This document shows, one piece after another, positions 33,682-45,667 of a DNA stretch of 64,000 bases. The notes below the pieces were generated by a model, which saw only the letters and a program-made list of their open reading frames with translations, ran no database searches and was not told where the DNA came from. Source of the stretch: Bubalus kerabau (Eukaryota; Chordata; Mammalia; Artiodactyla; Bovidae); assembly GCF_029407905.1 (NCBI RefSeq), contig NC_073646.1, positions 16,758,001 through 16,822,000 of the forward strand, read 5' to 3'. The position numbers and the translations under genes are program-made. Each line of letters starts with the position of its first letter. The stretch's first letter is position 1.

Positions 33682-33840
33682 CATACATTGTAAAGTTACA
33701 TACATTGTACATACAATTACATACACTATACATATAATTGCATGCATTGTACATACAGTTACATACACTTTACATACAATTACATATATTCTACATATAA
33801 TTACATACATTGTACATATAATTACATACACTGTACAATG
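33682..33840. repeat. 21-bp-unit minisatellite
   Basis: Six full units at 33710-33835, each of the form CATACAATTACATACAYTGT plus one A, preceded by one or two degenerate copies from 33682. Because 21 is a multiple of three, the array is open in at least one frame of each strand, giving 7-residue repeats; this is a by-product of the unit length, not evidence of a gene. Confidence 0.93.
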
Positions 33841-33849
33841 TCGTCATTG

Positions 33850-33990
33850 TTCTCATCCTCAGATTTAAAGATGAGGAAACTGAACTTGAAACAGATGAAA
33901 TGACCTGCCAAAGGCCCCACAGCTCGTAACTGGTGTAACCAGAGCTTAACCCTACCTCTGTCTGCATTATTTTAACCACTTCAAATCCTG
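33850..33990 (-). repeat. MIR, antisense
   Basis: TTTAAAGATGAGGAAACTGAAC and CCACAGCTCGTAACTGGTG. Confidence 0.75.
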
Positions 33991-34165
33991 ATGTGTTCGT
34001 GTTGGTGTGCTGGGGACACCTGTCCGCTGAATTGAAATGGATCAATTCCTACCATAGGTCATTGACCATCATTTGCACCCAGGAGAATGTGAAATGGTAT
34101 AAAATACCTGTTTTTAGCCATACACACAGAGGGAAAGTTGAACTTAACCGATAGAGTTTAATTAG

Positions 34166-34372
34166 ACTTCCCTGGAGCTCAAACGATAAAGAATCTGCCA
34201 GCAATGCAGGAGACCAGGGTTTGATCCCTGGGTCGGGAAAATCCTCTGGCTAGAGGGAATGGTGATCCACTGTAGTATTCTTGCCCGGAAAATCCCATAG
34301 ACAGAGGAGCCTGGCGGGCTACAGTCGTGGGGTTGCAAAACATTGGACGTGACTGAGCAACCAATACACAGG
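34166..34372 (+). repeat. Bov-tA SINE, sense
   Basis: ACTTCCCTGGAGCTCAAACG head to GACTGAGCAACCAATACACA. Inverted partner at 34440. Confidence 0.92.
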
Positions 34373-34439
34373 GATCTAAGTCCAAATTGAGCTTAATTTG
34401 GTTTAGTGCTAATTAATGCTCTCTTATCTTTATCTTATA

Positions 34440-34637
34440 CTTGCATGTTCAGTCGTGTCTGACTCTTTGCAACCCCATGGACTGTAGCCCACCAGGCTCC
34501 TCTGTCCATGGGATTCTCCCAGCAAGAACACTGGAGTAGGTTGCCATTTCCAACTCCTAGGGATCTTCCTGACCCAGGGATCCAACCTGCGTCTCCTGCA
34601 TTGAAAGGCGGATTCTTTACCACTGCGCCACCAAACC
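34440..34637 (-). repeat. Bov-tA SINE, antisense
   Basis: CTTGCATGTTCAGTCGTGTC start to ACCACTGCGCCACCAAACCC. Confidence 0.92.
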
Positions 34638-34639
34638 CT

Positions 34640-36480
34640 TCAATTCATACTCTAGTCCTTGCCACTTGAACTGACACTGAGCTGATTCTTCCAAAAGTAG
34701 GCATGAGTTGACCAGGCAAAGATGTAAGAAGGGTGTCCCTAGCATAGGGACAGTGTGGATGGGCCCTCATTCTGGAATGCAGCACGTGTGTGGAGCAGGT
34801 TCTATTGGCCAGTCTGCAACAGGCATGAGGACCCAAAGAGAAAGAGGCATGTGGCTGCTAGAACCCGCCCTGTTTCAGGTCTGTGCTAGACACGGATGAA
34901 ATAGAGATGAATCAGACAAGGTTCATGTCCTCAGCTAGCATACTATCAAGGAACCAGAACATACATCACTTATATTACTGATAAGAATAAAAGCAGGTAA
35001 CATTTAAAAGGTCACATTTTAGTGGAAGATTGATAAGGAGTGGGAATGCCTTTCCTCCAGCATGTCTAAGCCAAGGATATAGGGACTTCCTTCTGAAAAC
35101 TTCCATTCATTGAACATTCCTGTGGGCCAGGCACTGGGGGCGTCATACCCCCAACACAAAGGCAACTCAGAGACCATTGTCATGCCCATTTTGCAGATTA
35201 GAAAACTAAGACTCAGGGAACCTACTTAAAATCCAATGGCAAGAAAGTGGCAAACATCAGAGAGAAATTTCTACCAATGCTTTTCCAAAAACAGATTTCA
35301 CTGAAGCCAAGTTTTAGCTTTCCCACTTACATGACCTTTATTTTTAAGATTCAATCTTTTGATGTCCTCCCAAGGAGGCCTTGTCTTATCCCCCTCAAAA
35401 CCAAATCAAATAACTGGCTGTAATCAGTCATTATAAAGGGATGCAGAATTTAGTTAAGCAAATGTTCTGCTCATTTGAGATGTCTCGTGGCATATGAGGA
35501 AAACCAGATTTCAGAGAGTTGAGATACAATCAAATAGACTTCACACACACACACGGCTGAATGGCGATTCACTTCTTCGTTCGTGATTCCAGCAGCGTTC
35601 TTGGATCAGGCTTGGCCTCTAGGTGCTGATTCTTGTCAGTTACCTTTCCATTACAGCCATCTGGAGAAAGAGTTGACATGTTAAGAGTTCCCACTGATAG
35701 AATGTCAGATAAACTGCCTGTTAGAATGGCTGGTGTGTGCTTAAAATGAAAAATGTGTGTCTTAGAAATGTTCTGTGAAAGTGTTTAAGAAATGGCTTGC
35801 CAGTTCCTGCAAATGCAATGAGCATGTTTTAATTCTGCATGGTTTTCGCCAGTAACAAAGATAAACCCAATTAAAGGCAATTGGGTTTTATTGTCCAGGT
35901 GGTTATCTAGTTTGCCATCTGCCTGTGTGGAGAAGAGTTGTCCCCTGGTGCCTTTGTACTTTAGTCCACCTAGTGTCTTCCCCCATCCCAAGAATCTCCC
36001 TGTTTGTCGACATCCCCTGCTGCCCCTACTAGACGACATGGACCGTGGCCATCTGACCCATTGCAGTTCCAGGGGTCTGGCATCTGACTGCCAAAGTGGG
36101 GCATTGTGTTTCCCAGGAGAGCAAACAGAACTTGCAAAGTCTTGGAGTCATGAAAGAGCACTGAACGATTCTAGAACTTCAGGTCTTCCCGAAGACTGAA
36201 AGGACAGGGCCAGCCCATAACCCACTTTGCAGCCTCGCTGAGGAGCTGGGACACTGTCCTGCAGGAGATGGAGCACCACGGAGGATATTAAGTCGAAGAA
36301 GGGGTGCAATAGGCTTATGTTTTACATCTTACGACTCCTTCCCTGAGGATGGATTTGAGAGGAGTTTGGAAGCTGGGATGGCACTTCATCCAGTTCACTT
36401 GTCCTCAGGTGCCCAACGGTAGCTATAATTATGCCCACGGGATCTAGGAAGAGTCCAGCATCTAGCTTTCCCTGTATCCT
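34640..36480. other. Mostly unique intron 5 sequence
   Basis: 35095-35290 resembles an antisense MIR/L2 (ATTCATTGAACATTCCTGTGG, TGCCCATTTTGCAGATTAG). The remainder is unrecognised. Confidence 0.45.
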
Positions 36481-36484
36481 TGGG

Positions 36485-36837
36485 TCTTTTTAAAATTTTT
36501 TTCTTTAATTTTTAAAATTTATTTATTTTTGTTTGCACTGGGTCTTTGTCACTACACTCGGGCTTTCTCTAGTTACGAGAGCAGGGGCTCCTCTATAGTT
36601 GTGGTGTGTGGGCTGCTTGTTGTGGTGGCTTCTCTTGTTGCGGGGCACAGGGTCTGGGTACAGGAGTGTTGGCTTCATAGCGTTGGATCGTGGGCTCTAA
36701 AGCACGGGCTCAGTAGTTGTGGCACACAGGCTTAGTTGCTCTGCAGCATGTGGGATCTTCCCGGACCAAGGATCGAACCTATGTCCCTTACAGGGGCAGG
36801 AGGATTCTTATCCACTGTACCCCCAGGGAAGTCCAGT
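36485..36837 (-). repeat. CHR-2 SINE, antisense
   Basis: A T/A-rich tail (TTTATTTATTTTTG), GCACTGGGTCTTTGTC, GTGGGCTCTAAAGCACGGGC, GTGGGATCTTCCCGGACC and an end CCCCCAGGGAAGTCC. Confidence 0.88.
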
Positions 36838-37096
36838 ACTCGTGTTTTTGCAGTGGAAACCCACTGCAATCAAATCAGGGGTTGCCTTCTCTTATCTCCA
36901 GCTGCCTTTGCCCTTGCCTCTTCAGAGAACCCTGAACTTGGCCTTTCCTCTAGTTGTTCTGGAGTTCTAGCCTTCCTGAGAGATTTCCTAGCAGGCAAGA
37001 AGACTTCAGGAAGGTTCAAGCATGAACCATCTGGAAAGTCGAGGAAAGTGATGGCAGTATCTCTCCTCCACCCCCAAAGAAATAAGCCTTATGGAT

Positions 37097-37455
37097 CAGT
37101 TCAGTTCAGTCGCTCAGTCATGTCCAACTCTGCGACCCCATGAATCGCAGCACGCCAGGCCTCCCTGTCCATCACCAACTCCCGGAGCCCACCCAAACTC
37201 ATGTGCATCGAGTCAGTGATGCCATCCAGCCATCTTATCCTCTGTCGTCCCCTTCTCCTCCTGCCCCCAATCCCTCCCAGCATCAGGGTCTTTTCAAATG
37301 AGTCAGCTTTTCGCATCAGGTAGCCAAAGTCTCGGAGTTTCAGCTTCAAAGTCAATCCTTCCAATGAACACCCAGGATGATCTCCTTTAGGATGGACTGG
37401 TTGGATCTCCTTGCAGTCCAAGGGACTCTTAAGAGTCTTCTCCAATACCACAGGT
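37097..37455 (-). repeat. BovB (RTE) LINE 3' end, antisense
   Basis: TTCAGTTCAGTCGCTCAGTC is the BovB 3' end. It extends through the C-terminal part of the reverse-transcriptase frame, read on the minus strand, and is 5'-truncated and inactive. Confidence 0.93.
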
Positions 37456-38325
37456 CAAAAGCCTTATGGATAAAAGGGTCTAAATCCATTCCTGAGATGG
37501 GGTGCAGTGAGAAGGATCAAAGTGGCTGGGCTCAGATTGTAGACAAGGGCCTCAGAAAGGCCCACACCCTGGACAGAAGGCTTTATCTGTGCCAATTCCT
37601 GATGTGCAATGTATGCATGACAGAGGTCCCCTTGGAATGAGGTAGGGGGCTTCAGAAGGTAGCTGTGGTTTCCCGGCTCTTTATAAAGAAATGGAGCACG
37701 TTTCTGCAGCCTATTTACCGCAGGAAAGTGGGATTGAAAACAGTTTGCCCTCTGAACTTGGGGGATGAGATCTGAACTTCTGCTTCACCTCTTTTAAGAC
37801 TTTGGCCAAACTGTTAAATCTGTGTGTCCCGCTTCATTCACATATAAGCTAGTACCCACTTGATAGGGTTATTGTGGAAAGGAGGAGGAAGAGGAGCACT
37901 TAGCACGTCGCAGACAACAAAAGGCACGTTTTCTGCATTGTTGTTATGAAGTGTTTTCTCACTGCCCAGCATCTCCCGCAGATCAGAGACATAGGGAACA
38001 GCATTCCTGGCAGAGGGAACAGAACAGGCAAAGGCACAAAGTGAATGTCGTGCTGTCTGCCTCCGTGGGCAAAGCCCTGCCTGGGGGCAGGCACTCTGCT
38101 GGGCTCGGCAGCTGCATCTGTGAGCCACGATGGCTGGTGCTCCCCTCGGGTGCTTGTTAAATGTGCCAGTGAATAACTGTTGAGTACTTACTGTGTGTCA
38201 GGTCCTGGAGGAACAGAACAGAATTAGACCCAGTGCCTGCTGTCCTCATGACTCTAGCCAGACTCCTGAAAAGCACTGTTCAAGGTGCCCAGTTGAAAAT
38301 GGCAGGCATGGGATTTTCTGCACCC

Positions 38326-38347
38326 TCCCCACCCCCACCCCCACCCC
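38326..38347 (-). repeat. CCCCAC run with G-quadruplex potential on the minus strand
   Basis: Four C tracts separated by single A or short spacers. Confidence 0.75.
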
Positions 38348-38849
38348 TTGCTGCTTGACAAAAGGTTCATTTGGGTCGCACTGGTTGTTGGTACCTTGGG
38401 GAAACCCAGCCGGTCTGCTGAAGAACCCCGCAAGCCTCCCCTGCTCTATCTCCTTCACAGTTTCCTTCTTCCTCCGCATCGCTGGTGGCAGCTGGCTCGG
38501 TTCCCATGTAATCATGTGAGTGCCAGCCATGCCTTCATGAACAGTTCCACATCTGGAAATTTAATCCTACAGAATCTTACCCACAGGTGGAAAGATAAAT
38601 GTGTGACAACGTTCATAGGAGCAGTACCTGTATGGGGGGAGGTGGGTGAGAAAGCAACCTAAGTGTCCATCACTAGGGGATTGGCCGTGCCCGTTCCATA
38701 GGCATCTGTGCAGCCACTGAGAGGATGAAGTCTTCCTGTGTGTGCTGATCAGACAGAAAATGATACATCATTACATCAAAAGTCACGTGCATGCATGTTC
38801 CCATCTCTGTAATTAAAAATACGTGTAAACACGACAGCATCTACTTCAT

Positions 38850-38934
38850 AGGGTCATCATGAGCCATAAGTGGGTTAATAGGTGAAAAGTGCTTGGAACA
38901 GTGTCTGATCCACACAGTAAGCACTCAAATGTTA
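38850..38934 (+). repeat. MIR 3' half, sense
   Basis: TAGGGTCATCATGAGCCATAAG and AACAGTGTCTGATCCACACAG. Confidence 0.6.
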
Positions 38935-38937
38935 GAT

Positions 38938-39065
38938 CCTGGAGGAGGGCATGGCAACCCACTGCAGTATTCTTGCCTTAGAGAATCCCATGGGCAGAGG
39001 AGCCTGGCGGGCCACAGTTCATGGGATTGCAAAAGGGTCGGACACGACTGAGTGACTAAGCACAA
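38938..39065 (+). repeat. Bov-tA tail, sense
   Basis: TGGAGGAGGGCATGGCAACC to GACTGAGTGACTAAGCAC; the head is missing. Confidence 0.9.
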
Positions 39066-39463
39066 GTGTTAGATGCTATTTTTACCTCTGCTTTTATTTC
39101 ATTCTCTATCTTGCTGTAGCCTAAGTTTCATAGTTATAATTTTAAAAGCACAGGAAATGGTTACAATTAACCTTCCCACTACCGTGGTTTTCTGTACTCT
39201 TGGGCTCCTCATAGAAGGATGGAAGATGACATTTCTCTTAGGGTCACACAGCCCTCGGCAGATCCATGTGTCTGGGGTCACAAACTTGTCTTGATTTGCC
39301 CAGAACTGTCTGATTTTAAAATGAAAAATTCTGTGTCCTGGGCACCCCCTCAGTTCTGGGCACCCCAGGACAGATGACCACTCTCCATATGCCTTTGGTG
39401 GCCCAGTTGCTTTAGGAAGACTACAGACAAGGCATCAATATTGCTTTTCATATATTAGGAGAA

Positions 39464-39870
39464 AACATAAAAATAATACATCCGAATGGAATATTATTTA
39501 GCCTTATAAAGGACAGAAATTCTGACCCATGTAACCACATGGATGAACCTTGAGGACACTGTGCTGTGTGAAAGAAGTCAGTCACAAAAAGATAAACGCT
39601 GTATGATCTGATTTATGTGAGGTCTTAGAGTCTAACTACTCTGCATATTCACAGAGACAGAAAGAAGGATGGTGGCCAGGGGCAGAGGGGGATGTGGGGA
39701 GTTGTTTAATGGACTCAGTTTCAGTTCTGCAAGATGAAAAGAGTTCTGAAGATGGATGGTGGTGATGTTTGCACAGCAGCATGAAAGTTCTTAAGACAAC
39801 CAAACGGTACAAACTGAAAATGGTTAAGACGGCAAATCTTATGTGTGTTTTGCCACAATTTAAAACTTAA
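39464..39870 (+). repeat. L1M-type 3' end, sense
   Basis: AATGGAATATTATTTAGCC, CACATGGATGAACCTTGAGG, GATGGTGGTGATGTTTGC, ending in an A/T-rich tail. One of few sense LINE pieces here. Confidence 0.8.
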
Positions 39871-40789
39871 AATAAATTTAAAATATAAAATACATGTTAA
39901 ATATTTTAAATAGTAAAATAAAAAGGTACATCCACTACCACAAATACGGTTGCATACAGTAATGCTAAGGTGGTATTTAAATTGAACAGCCATAGGAAAT
40001 AACGGCACAGATGATACCCTCATGGAAGAAGTTGGGGAAATAATGTAGTATATTCTGAGCTCAGACTGAAGGCGCCTCCGTCCTCAGCTTGTGCTGCTCC
40101 ACAGGCCTCCATCTGCTGCCCCCAACCACATTTCTGCTCCACAAATGGCCCACCCATTGCAAACAGGAGGGCTAAATCCAGTGCCCTCTGGGCTCTGTGC
40201 ATGCCTGGCAGCATCAGTGGTTTGAAATCCTGAATCCTGACATTCACGATACTCTGTGCTGAGCTTGGCCTTAGCACCGTCAGCCTCACCAGCAACCATG
40301 AGTACCTGGTGACAGGGGCTTAGCATCTGTTACCAGGAGAGTGGTGTCGGGCACAGCGCGGTGGGTAGGAGGGACCCAGAGGAGGGCAGTTAGCTTGGTG
40401 TTGGGCTCCTTCTAAGTGAGGCAGGGCAGGCCCACCCTCCTCACCCTGCCACACGCTGCCAGCGGACAGGCTGGCCTGGGCCTGGGCTGGGTGCCCGTGG
40501 ACCTAAGAGCTATACCCCTCCCTCCTGTGTGTCCTCACGCCCAGAACCATATGCACATCAGACACAGGAGACAGTGCGGTGACCTCTGGGAGCCAGTTCC
40601 TAACTCTGCCACCAGCTGGGAGATTGTAGACAAGTTCCCTCCTGGGGGGCATTTCCCAAACCATGCTCTGTGGAACTTTCATGGGTGTGACGCTCAGAAA
40701 GCCTTCCGGGTTCAATTCAGGTTGTGTCTTCTACTGCTATCCCCAGTTCAAAATGTCTTAAGCTTCTGATGCTCACGATGGCAGTAATA

Positions 40790-40920
40790 ATACTATTAAA
40801 CAGCAGTTAACCTTTATCAAAAGGCTTATATGGGCTGGATGCTACCGCATGCATCTTAACACGCTTTATTTTATTTAATACTCCCAACACCTGAGGCTTA
40901 TGGAGATGAAAGTAACTTGC
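40790..40920 (-). repeat. Possible MIR/L2 remnant, antisense
   Basis: GCTGGATGCTACCGCATGC and the following blocks resemble the reverse of the old families; very diverged. Confidence 0.35.
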
Positions 40921-41014
40921 CTGAAGTCTGGGCTCTCAAGAAGAGACCATGGGGAGAAGATGAAGGAAAGAGGAAGAGAATTAACTACCAATATTCATGC
41001 TCGGCTTAAAAGCA

Positions 41015-41175
41015 GCGCTTCCTAAACTTTAAAGGGCACACACATCACCCGGGAGTCTTGTTAAAAGGCACATTTTAACTCAATAGGTCTTGGGTGGAGC
41101 TGAGACAGGGCATGTCTAACAGCAGTGGGCCGAAGCTGCTGGTCCCAAGACCAGGCTCTGAATGAGGAGGCTTTG
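41015..41175. repeat. MER5-type hAT remnant
   Basis: GCGCTTCCTAAACTTTAAAGG, CCCGGGAGTCTTGTTAAAAG and GGTCTTGGGTGGAGCTGAGA. Confidence 0.75.
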
Positions 41176-41269
41176 GAACACTTGAGTTTTCTCTTGTGCC
41201 CGAGATGAGATTCATCCCCTCATTCATGCACTAATTCATTCATTCATCCATCCATTCATGTGTAGATGC

Positions 41270-41470
41270 CACCTAGTAGCAAAGAACTGGAACTTTGCAT
41301 TTGGAACCAGGTTCTAATCCCAGTTCTGCTCTGTTCAGTAAATGAGCGTTTTCTTTGAGCCTCAATTGCCCATCTATAAATGGGAATGGAACACATTTTA
41401 GAGACTCTTTTGTGACCATTAAACGTAATAAATTGTAGCAAAAGTCTTGGGGGCCCAGATCATGGTGGAC
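41270..41470 (+). repeat. MIR, sense
   Basis: AACCAGGTTCTAATCCCAGTTC, GAGCCTCAATTGCCCATC and the 3' CATTAAACGTAATAAATTG. Confidence 0.7.
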
Positions 41471-41999
41471 GTTCCATAAATGATGGTGTTTCAGGAGCTT
41501 ATTTTACTACTCATATGTTTATTTAACCCTTTCAAGCGAGGTTTCTAGATGGTTCCAATAGATTTGTTTACATTAAAACAAATGTATTTATTAAAATAAA
41601 TTATTTGTCATATATATTTACTTACATATTTCCATAAAGATGTCCCAGTAGCTCCAAAAGCTATCGTGATGGGCCCCAGGGTCCCCACCATGAATGCGAG
41701 ACGTGTCTTCCAAAAGGTGGAAAGAAATTGAGGAGGAGACAGCCACACGTTGATGAGCTGCACAGACCACTTGGCACATGACTCTACCAGAAAGGAGGAG
41801 TGAGAAGTGCTTGTGAAGGGGAGAGAGCCAGAGACTGGGTAAAATGACAGCCCATCCCAAGCTGCTAATTATCCAGAGGGAACTAAATATTACGTAGGCA
41901 ATTATCAACAGGCGTCTGAAAGCCACAATAGGGAAACCTGGTCCCCAGCCTGGTCCCTGCAGAAGGGCTCAGGCCACGGGTTTTATTTAGCATGCAGGG

Positions 42000-43080
42000 C
42001 AGGCTCTTCACCCAAGGAGGGGGTGGTGGCCGGGTAACCTTCGTGTCCAGCCAAGCCAGGACCCAGTGCTGTGCTTTGAAAATCGGCTTTACCCACAAGC
42101 TCTGGACCTGGAAGCCGCCGCCCCCTCCCCATCGGCCCTCCCTCCCCGAAGATGTCATCTTTTGAGACGATTTCATGTGGAAGCATCGCTAAGTAAATTC
42201 GCTAAATGCCTATTCATCCCTGTCAGATGGGGACGCGGTGAAGCGGTAAATGTGAAAATGGCCCCAGCTCGGGGCCCTGAAAGGCACTTTCTGGGGCTGC
42301 CAAATGAAGCCGCAGCCGCTGACCCTGGGAGGACTGAGGCTTCGCGAGAGAGGGGCGCGGGAGCCCGGCCCAGCCCCTCCAATCCTCCCACCGAGGCCGC
42401 TGAGAGGCCCCTGTTTATTATTCCTGCTGCCAGGGACCCATTCAGAGGTTAACTTGTCCCTGTATTCATCGGGAGGACAATAATGAACTGTCGCAGAGAG
42501 TGGTGAGGGGGTTGGTAAAGAGGCACCTCTAAGCCATGGAGCTGGAACAGGCCTCTGTGATTTGGAAAGAGAGGTTGCTTAATTTCCTTTCCAGGCTGGT
42601 TTAGTTTCCACCTCTCCAGGACCTTCAAGAAGCCCTTTGCCCACCGCTCTCCATCACTGGGTGTGAGGCACGCCTGGGCTTCACCCTGCCCGCCTGCAGA
42701 GATGCTCCACGTGGGCACGGACACGTGGGCTTGGCCTTCTGTCTGCGTCCCCAGGCTTCACCCTTGTGCATATCGGCAGGGCTAAGCTGTCTGCGTTTGC
42801 GCCCGTGTGGATTTACCTTGTTGCAGACATGCGGGTTTTTTCTGGCGTTCGCCAGCCACTAGAACGGCCGGTTTTGAAGTGGTTGATTTCCACACTAGGA
42901 CCGGCTGTCGGCAGTGCTGGGTTCTGCTGCAGCATCTCTTAACTGCTCTGTCCCCCCTCCGCTGGAATTATGAGTTGGTCAACAAGAGTTGGCCAATCAG
43001 AGAGCAGGGGCTTGGCGTGGCGCGACTTCGGGTGATGCAGGAAAAAGAGAGAGGGAGGGATGGCTGGGGGCGGCCCCGAT
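42000..43080. promoter_or_regulatory. CpG-enriched unique stretch, candidate regulatory region
   Basis: It contains no recognised repeat and clearly more CpG than the rest of intron 5, about twenty in 42090-42480 by eye (GCCGCCGCC, GACGCGG, TTCGCGAG, GGCGCGGG). It lies 2-3 kb upstream of exon 6. AT-rich islands such as TTATTATTCC and GAGGACAATAATGAAC sit between GC blocks. Function is inferred only from composition; open frames here show no recognisable protein. Confidence 0.4.
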
Positions 43081-43427
43081 AGGCTGGCGAGAGGCCAAGA
43101 GCAGAGCACCTTACATTTATTGTGCACCTACTGTATGCCCTCATGTACCCAGTTATCCATCAGCATGTATATCTACTTCGTGCAGGGCAGCCAGGTGAAG
43201 GCTGTCCCTCAGAGGTTGAATGCCTTACCCTAGGACACACAACAGGGTCAGGAGTGGAGCTGAGATCGATCTCCAGCCCCTACTGCTTCCAGAGTGCAGG
43301 CGTCGCTTTCTGAGGCACCCACCTGCCCCCCACCCCCCACAAAGTTCTAGCCTCCTTTCTCTCCCCAGAGATGCACCTTCACCTGTTCTCCCAATTTGAA
43401 AGGATGGTTAACCCTTTCCTTCTAAGT

Positions 43428-43456
43428 AACCCCCCACCCCCACCCCCACCCCCAGC
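43428..43456 (-). repeat. CCCCCA repeat with G-quadruplex potential on the minus strand
   Basis: Four or more runs of five or six C separated by single A. Confidence 0.85.
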
Positions 43457-43459
43457 AGA

Positions 43460-43740
43460 GAAGCTGATGATCAAGGAGCTGTCACTTCAGCACCATTTAC
43501 CTGTTTGGGTTTATTCAGCGTAAGAGGCGACTGCGTTCCTGGCAGATGGAGACCCGTGTGACTGCCTTTTAAAATACTGTCACAGCTGTGTGCACAAGCT
43601 GATTAGCTGTGATGCACTGCTAGTGCTGAGATTGATGGGATAAATTTGGGATAACAATGCTGGGAACGATGTCACCTGTTTGTATTGCACTTCATATTTC
43701 TTAAAGCTCTCTCAATCAGTAGCCCAGGGGCTAGGGAGCA
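43460..43740. other. Unique block, candidate conserved noncoding element
   Basis: No repeat. Contains homeodomain-like GCTGATTAGCTG and SOX-like AACAATG motifs. Conservation not tested. Confidence 0.35.
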
Positions 43741-43799
43741 TTTAGCATTCATTCATTCATTGATGCATTCGTTTCTCAAAGTGCATTTGAAGGTGTCAC

Positions 43800-44125
43800 T
43801 TTAAACTCATCTCACCTTTAGTCATCCACTCATCCAGCAAGCATTGCTGTACCTCCTACTATGATTACTGTACCTCCTACTATGTGCCAGTGATGAGCGA
43901 GTTTGATTAGGTTCTGTCCTCATGGAGCTTACATCCTAATGTAAGCAAATTTAGCCCTTTCGGATGGTGATGAGATCATATGTAAATAGAGTGATATGTT
44001 AGGTGAAGGGGAGCGGGTGCTGCTTTAGGTTGGGGACCTAAAAACAGCCTTTTTCATGAGGTGACATTTGAGAGGAAATCTGGATGACAAGAACAGACAT
44101 AGAAAGATATGGGGCAGAATTTCCC
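43800..44125 (-). repeat. L2 LINE, antisense, interrupted by BovB
   Basis: CTCATCCAGCAAGCATTGCTG, TACTATGTGCCAGTGATGAG, GTCCTCATGGAGCTTACATCC; GCAAAGGCCCTGAGG at 44594 continues the same element after the BovB. Confidence 0.75.
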
Positions 44126-44128
44126 AGG

Positions 44129-44585
44129 CACAGTTCAGTTCAGTTCAGTCGCTCAGTCGTGTCCGACTCTTTGCAACCCCATGGACTGCAGCATGCCAGG
44201 CCTCCCTGTCCATCACCAACTCCTGGTGTTTACTCAAACACATGTCCATTGAGTCGGTGATGCCATCCAACCATCTCATCCTCTGTCATCCCCTTCTCCT
44301 CCTGCCTTCAACCTTTCCCAGCATCAGAGTCTTTTCCAGTGAGTCAGCTCTTCGCATCAGGTGGCCAAAATATTGGAGTTTCAGCTTCAGCATCAGCCCT
44401 TCCAATGAATAATCAGGGTTGATTTCCTTTAGGATGGACTGGTTGGATCTCCTTGCAGTCTAAAGGACTCTCAAGAGTCTTCTCCAACACCACAGTTCAA
44501 AAGCATCAATTCTTCAGTGCTCGGCTTTCTTTATAGTCCAACTCTCACATCCATACATGACTACTGGAAAAACCACAGCCAGGCA
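44129..44585 (-). repeat. BovB LINE 3' end, antisense
   Basis: CAGTTCAGTTCAGTTCAGTCG start; 457 bp through CATACATGACTACTGGAAAAAC. It is inserted in an L2 element 360 bp before exon 6. Confidence 0.94.
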
Positions 44586-44609
44586 CAGTGAGAGCAAAGG
44601 CCCTGAGGT

Positions 44610-44730
44610 TACTTTGTACCTGCCACCGAGATATTCACTGATGTCCTATTGTTTGCCAATCCCAGTGCTGGGTCCTGGGGATTCCAAAACAAGTAAGACA
44701 CTACACTAATTCTCAAGGAGTTCACAGCAT
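44610..44730 (-). repeat. L2 3' region, antisense
   Basis: ATATTCACTGATGTCCTATTG, TTTGCCAATCCCAGTGCTGG and TCTCAAGGAGTTCACAGC. Confidence 0.6.
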
Positions 44731-44840
44731 ATGGGAGTGTGTAGGACACAAACATACAAACAGTCCATTTTAACATACTTTGGTAAACTTGGTGATGGAG
44801 GTACATAAAAGAAGATGCCTCATGCACCTGCGAGGTATAA

Positions 44841-45023
<183 letters not shown>

Positions 45024-45384
45024 TAGTATATCTTCCCTCTACCCTTGTGCAAAAGAGAAATGAAATCTGAGTCATCATTTGGGGGCTTCCTTCTAGGCTG
45101 GTTTGATGCAACCAGAAATAAGTTGAGGACGGGAGAGAGGCATGGCACAGCTGGGCCTTGGCCCTTCCTGTGCAGAATCTGAAGTGGTCTCTCCTGCCAG
45201 CCAGAAACAGAGAGAACAGCGAATGTGTCTCATCATGTCATATAAGCATTTTCATGAGCCCGTGTTCTCATGGCAGTCCTCTGAGGAAAGTAGGGTAATC
45301 ATTTTATGCTCATTTTATTGGGAGGAAGACCGAGGCCCATAGTTCAAGTTCATGATGTTCCATGAACATACGTTCGGTTCGCCA

Positions 45385-45490
45385 GTCATTCAGCAAATAT
45401 TCACATGGGGCCCAATGTGTGCCAGGCACCCTTCTAGAGGTGAATGAGACAAAACCCTCACTCTCATGTAATTTACTTTCAAGCAGGAAA
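45385..45490 (-). repeat. L2 3' end, antisense
   Basis: CATTCAGCAAATATTCACATGG, TGTGTGCCAGGCACCCTTC and GAGGTGAATGAGACAAAAC. Confidence 0.75.
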
Positions 45491-45667
45491 GAGTCTCACA
45501 CCAGAAGGGAGTTGGAGTCAAGGAAACCAACTTTCCTCCCTGTGCCTTCACCATTGCCTCACTCTTGCTGTCTAAGTTGTGGGCAGGGATTTGAGGCAGC
45601 AGAATCCTTTGTGCCTCTCTCACTTAAACTGAGCGAAGCCAAACAGCATCACTACAGTCCCCCCTCA

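Noticed and set aside
33682..33840. CRISPR-like array
   Set aside because: Units are contiguous 21-bp tandem repeats without spacers, in a mammalian intron; this is a minisatellite.
42066..42452. 128-codon + strand frame as an extra exon or small protein
   Set aside because: Low-complexity Ala/Pro/Arg content typical of translated CpG-rich DNA; no similarity to XYLT1. The DNA itself is kept as a regulatory candidate.
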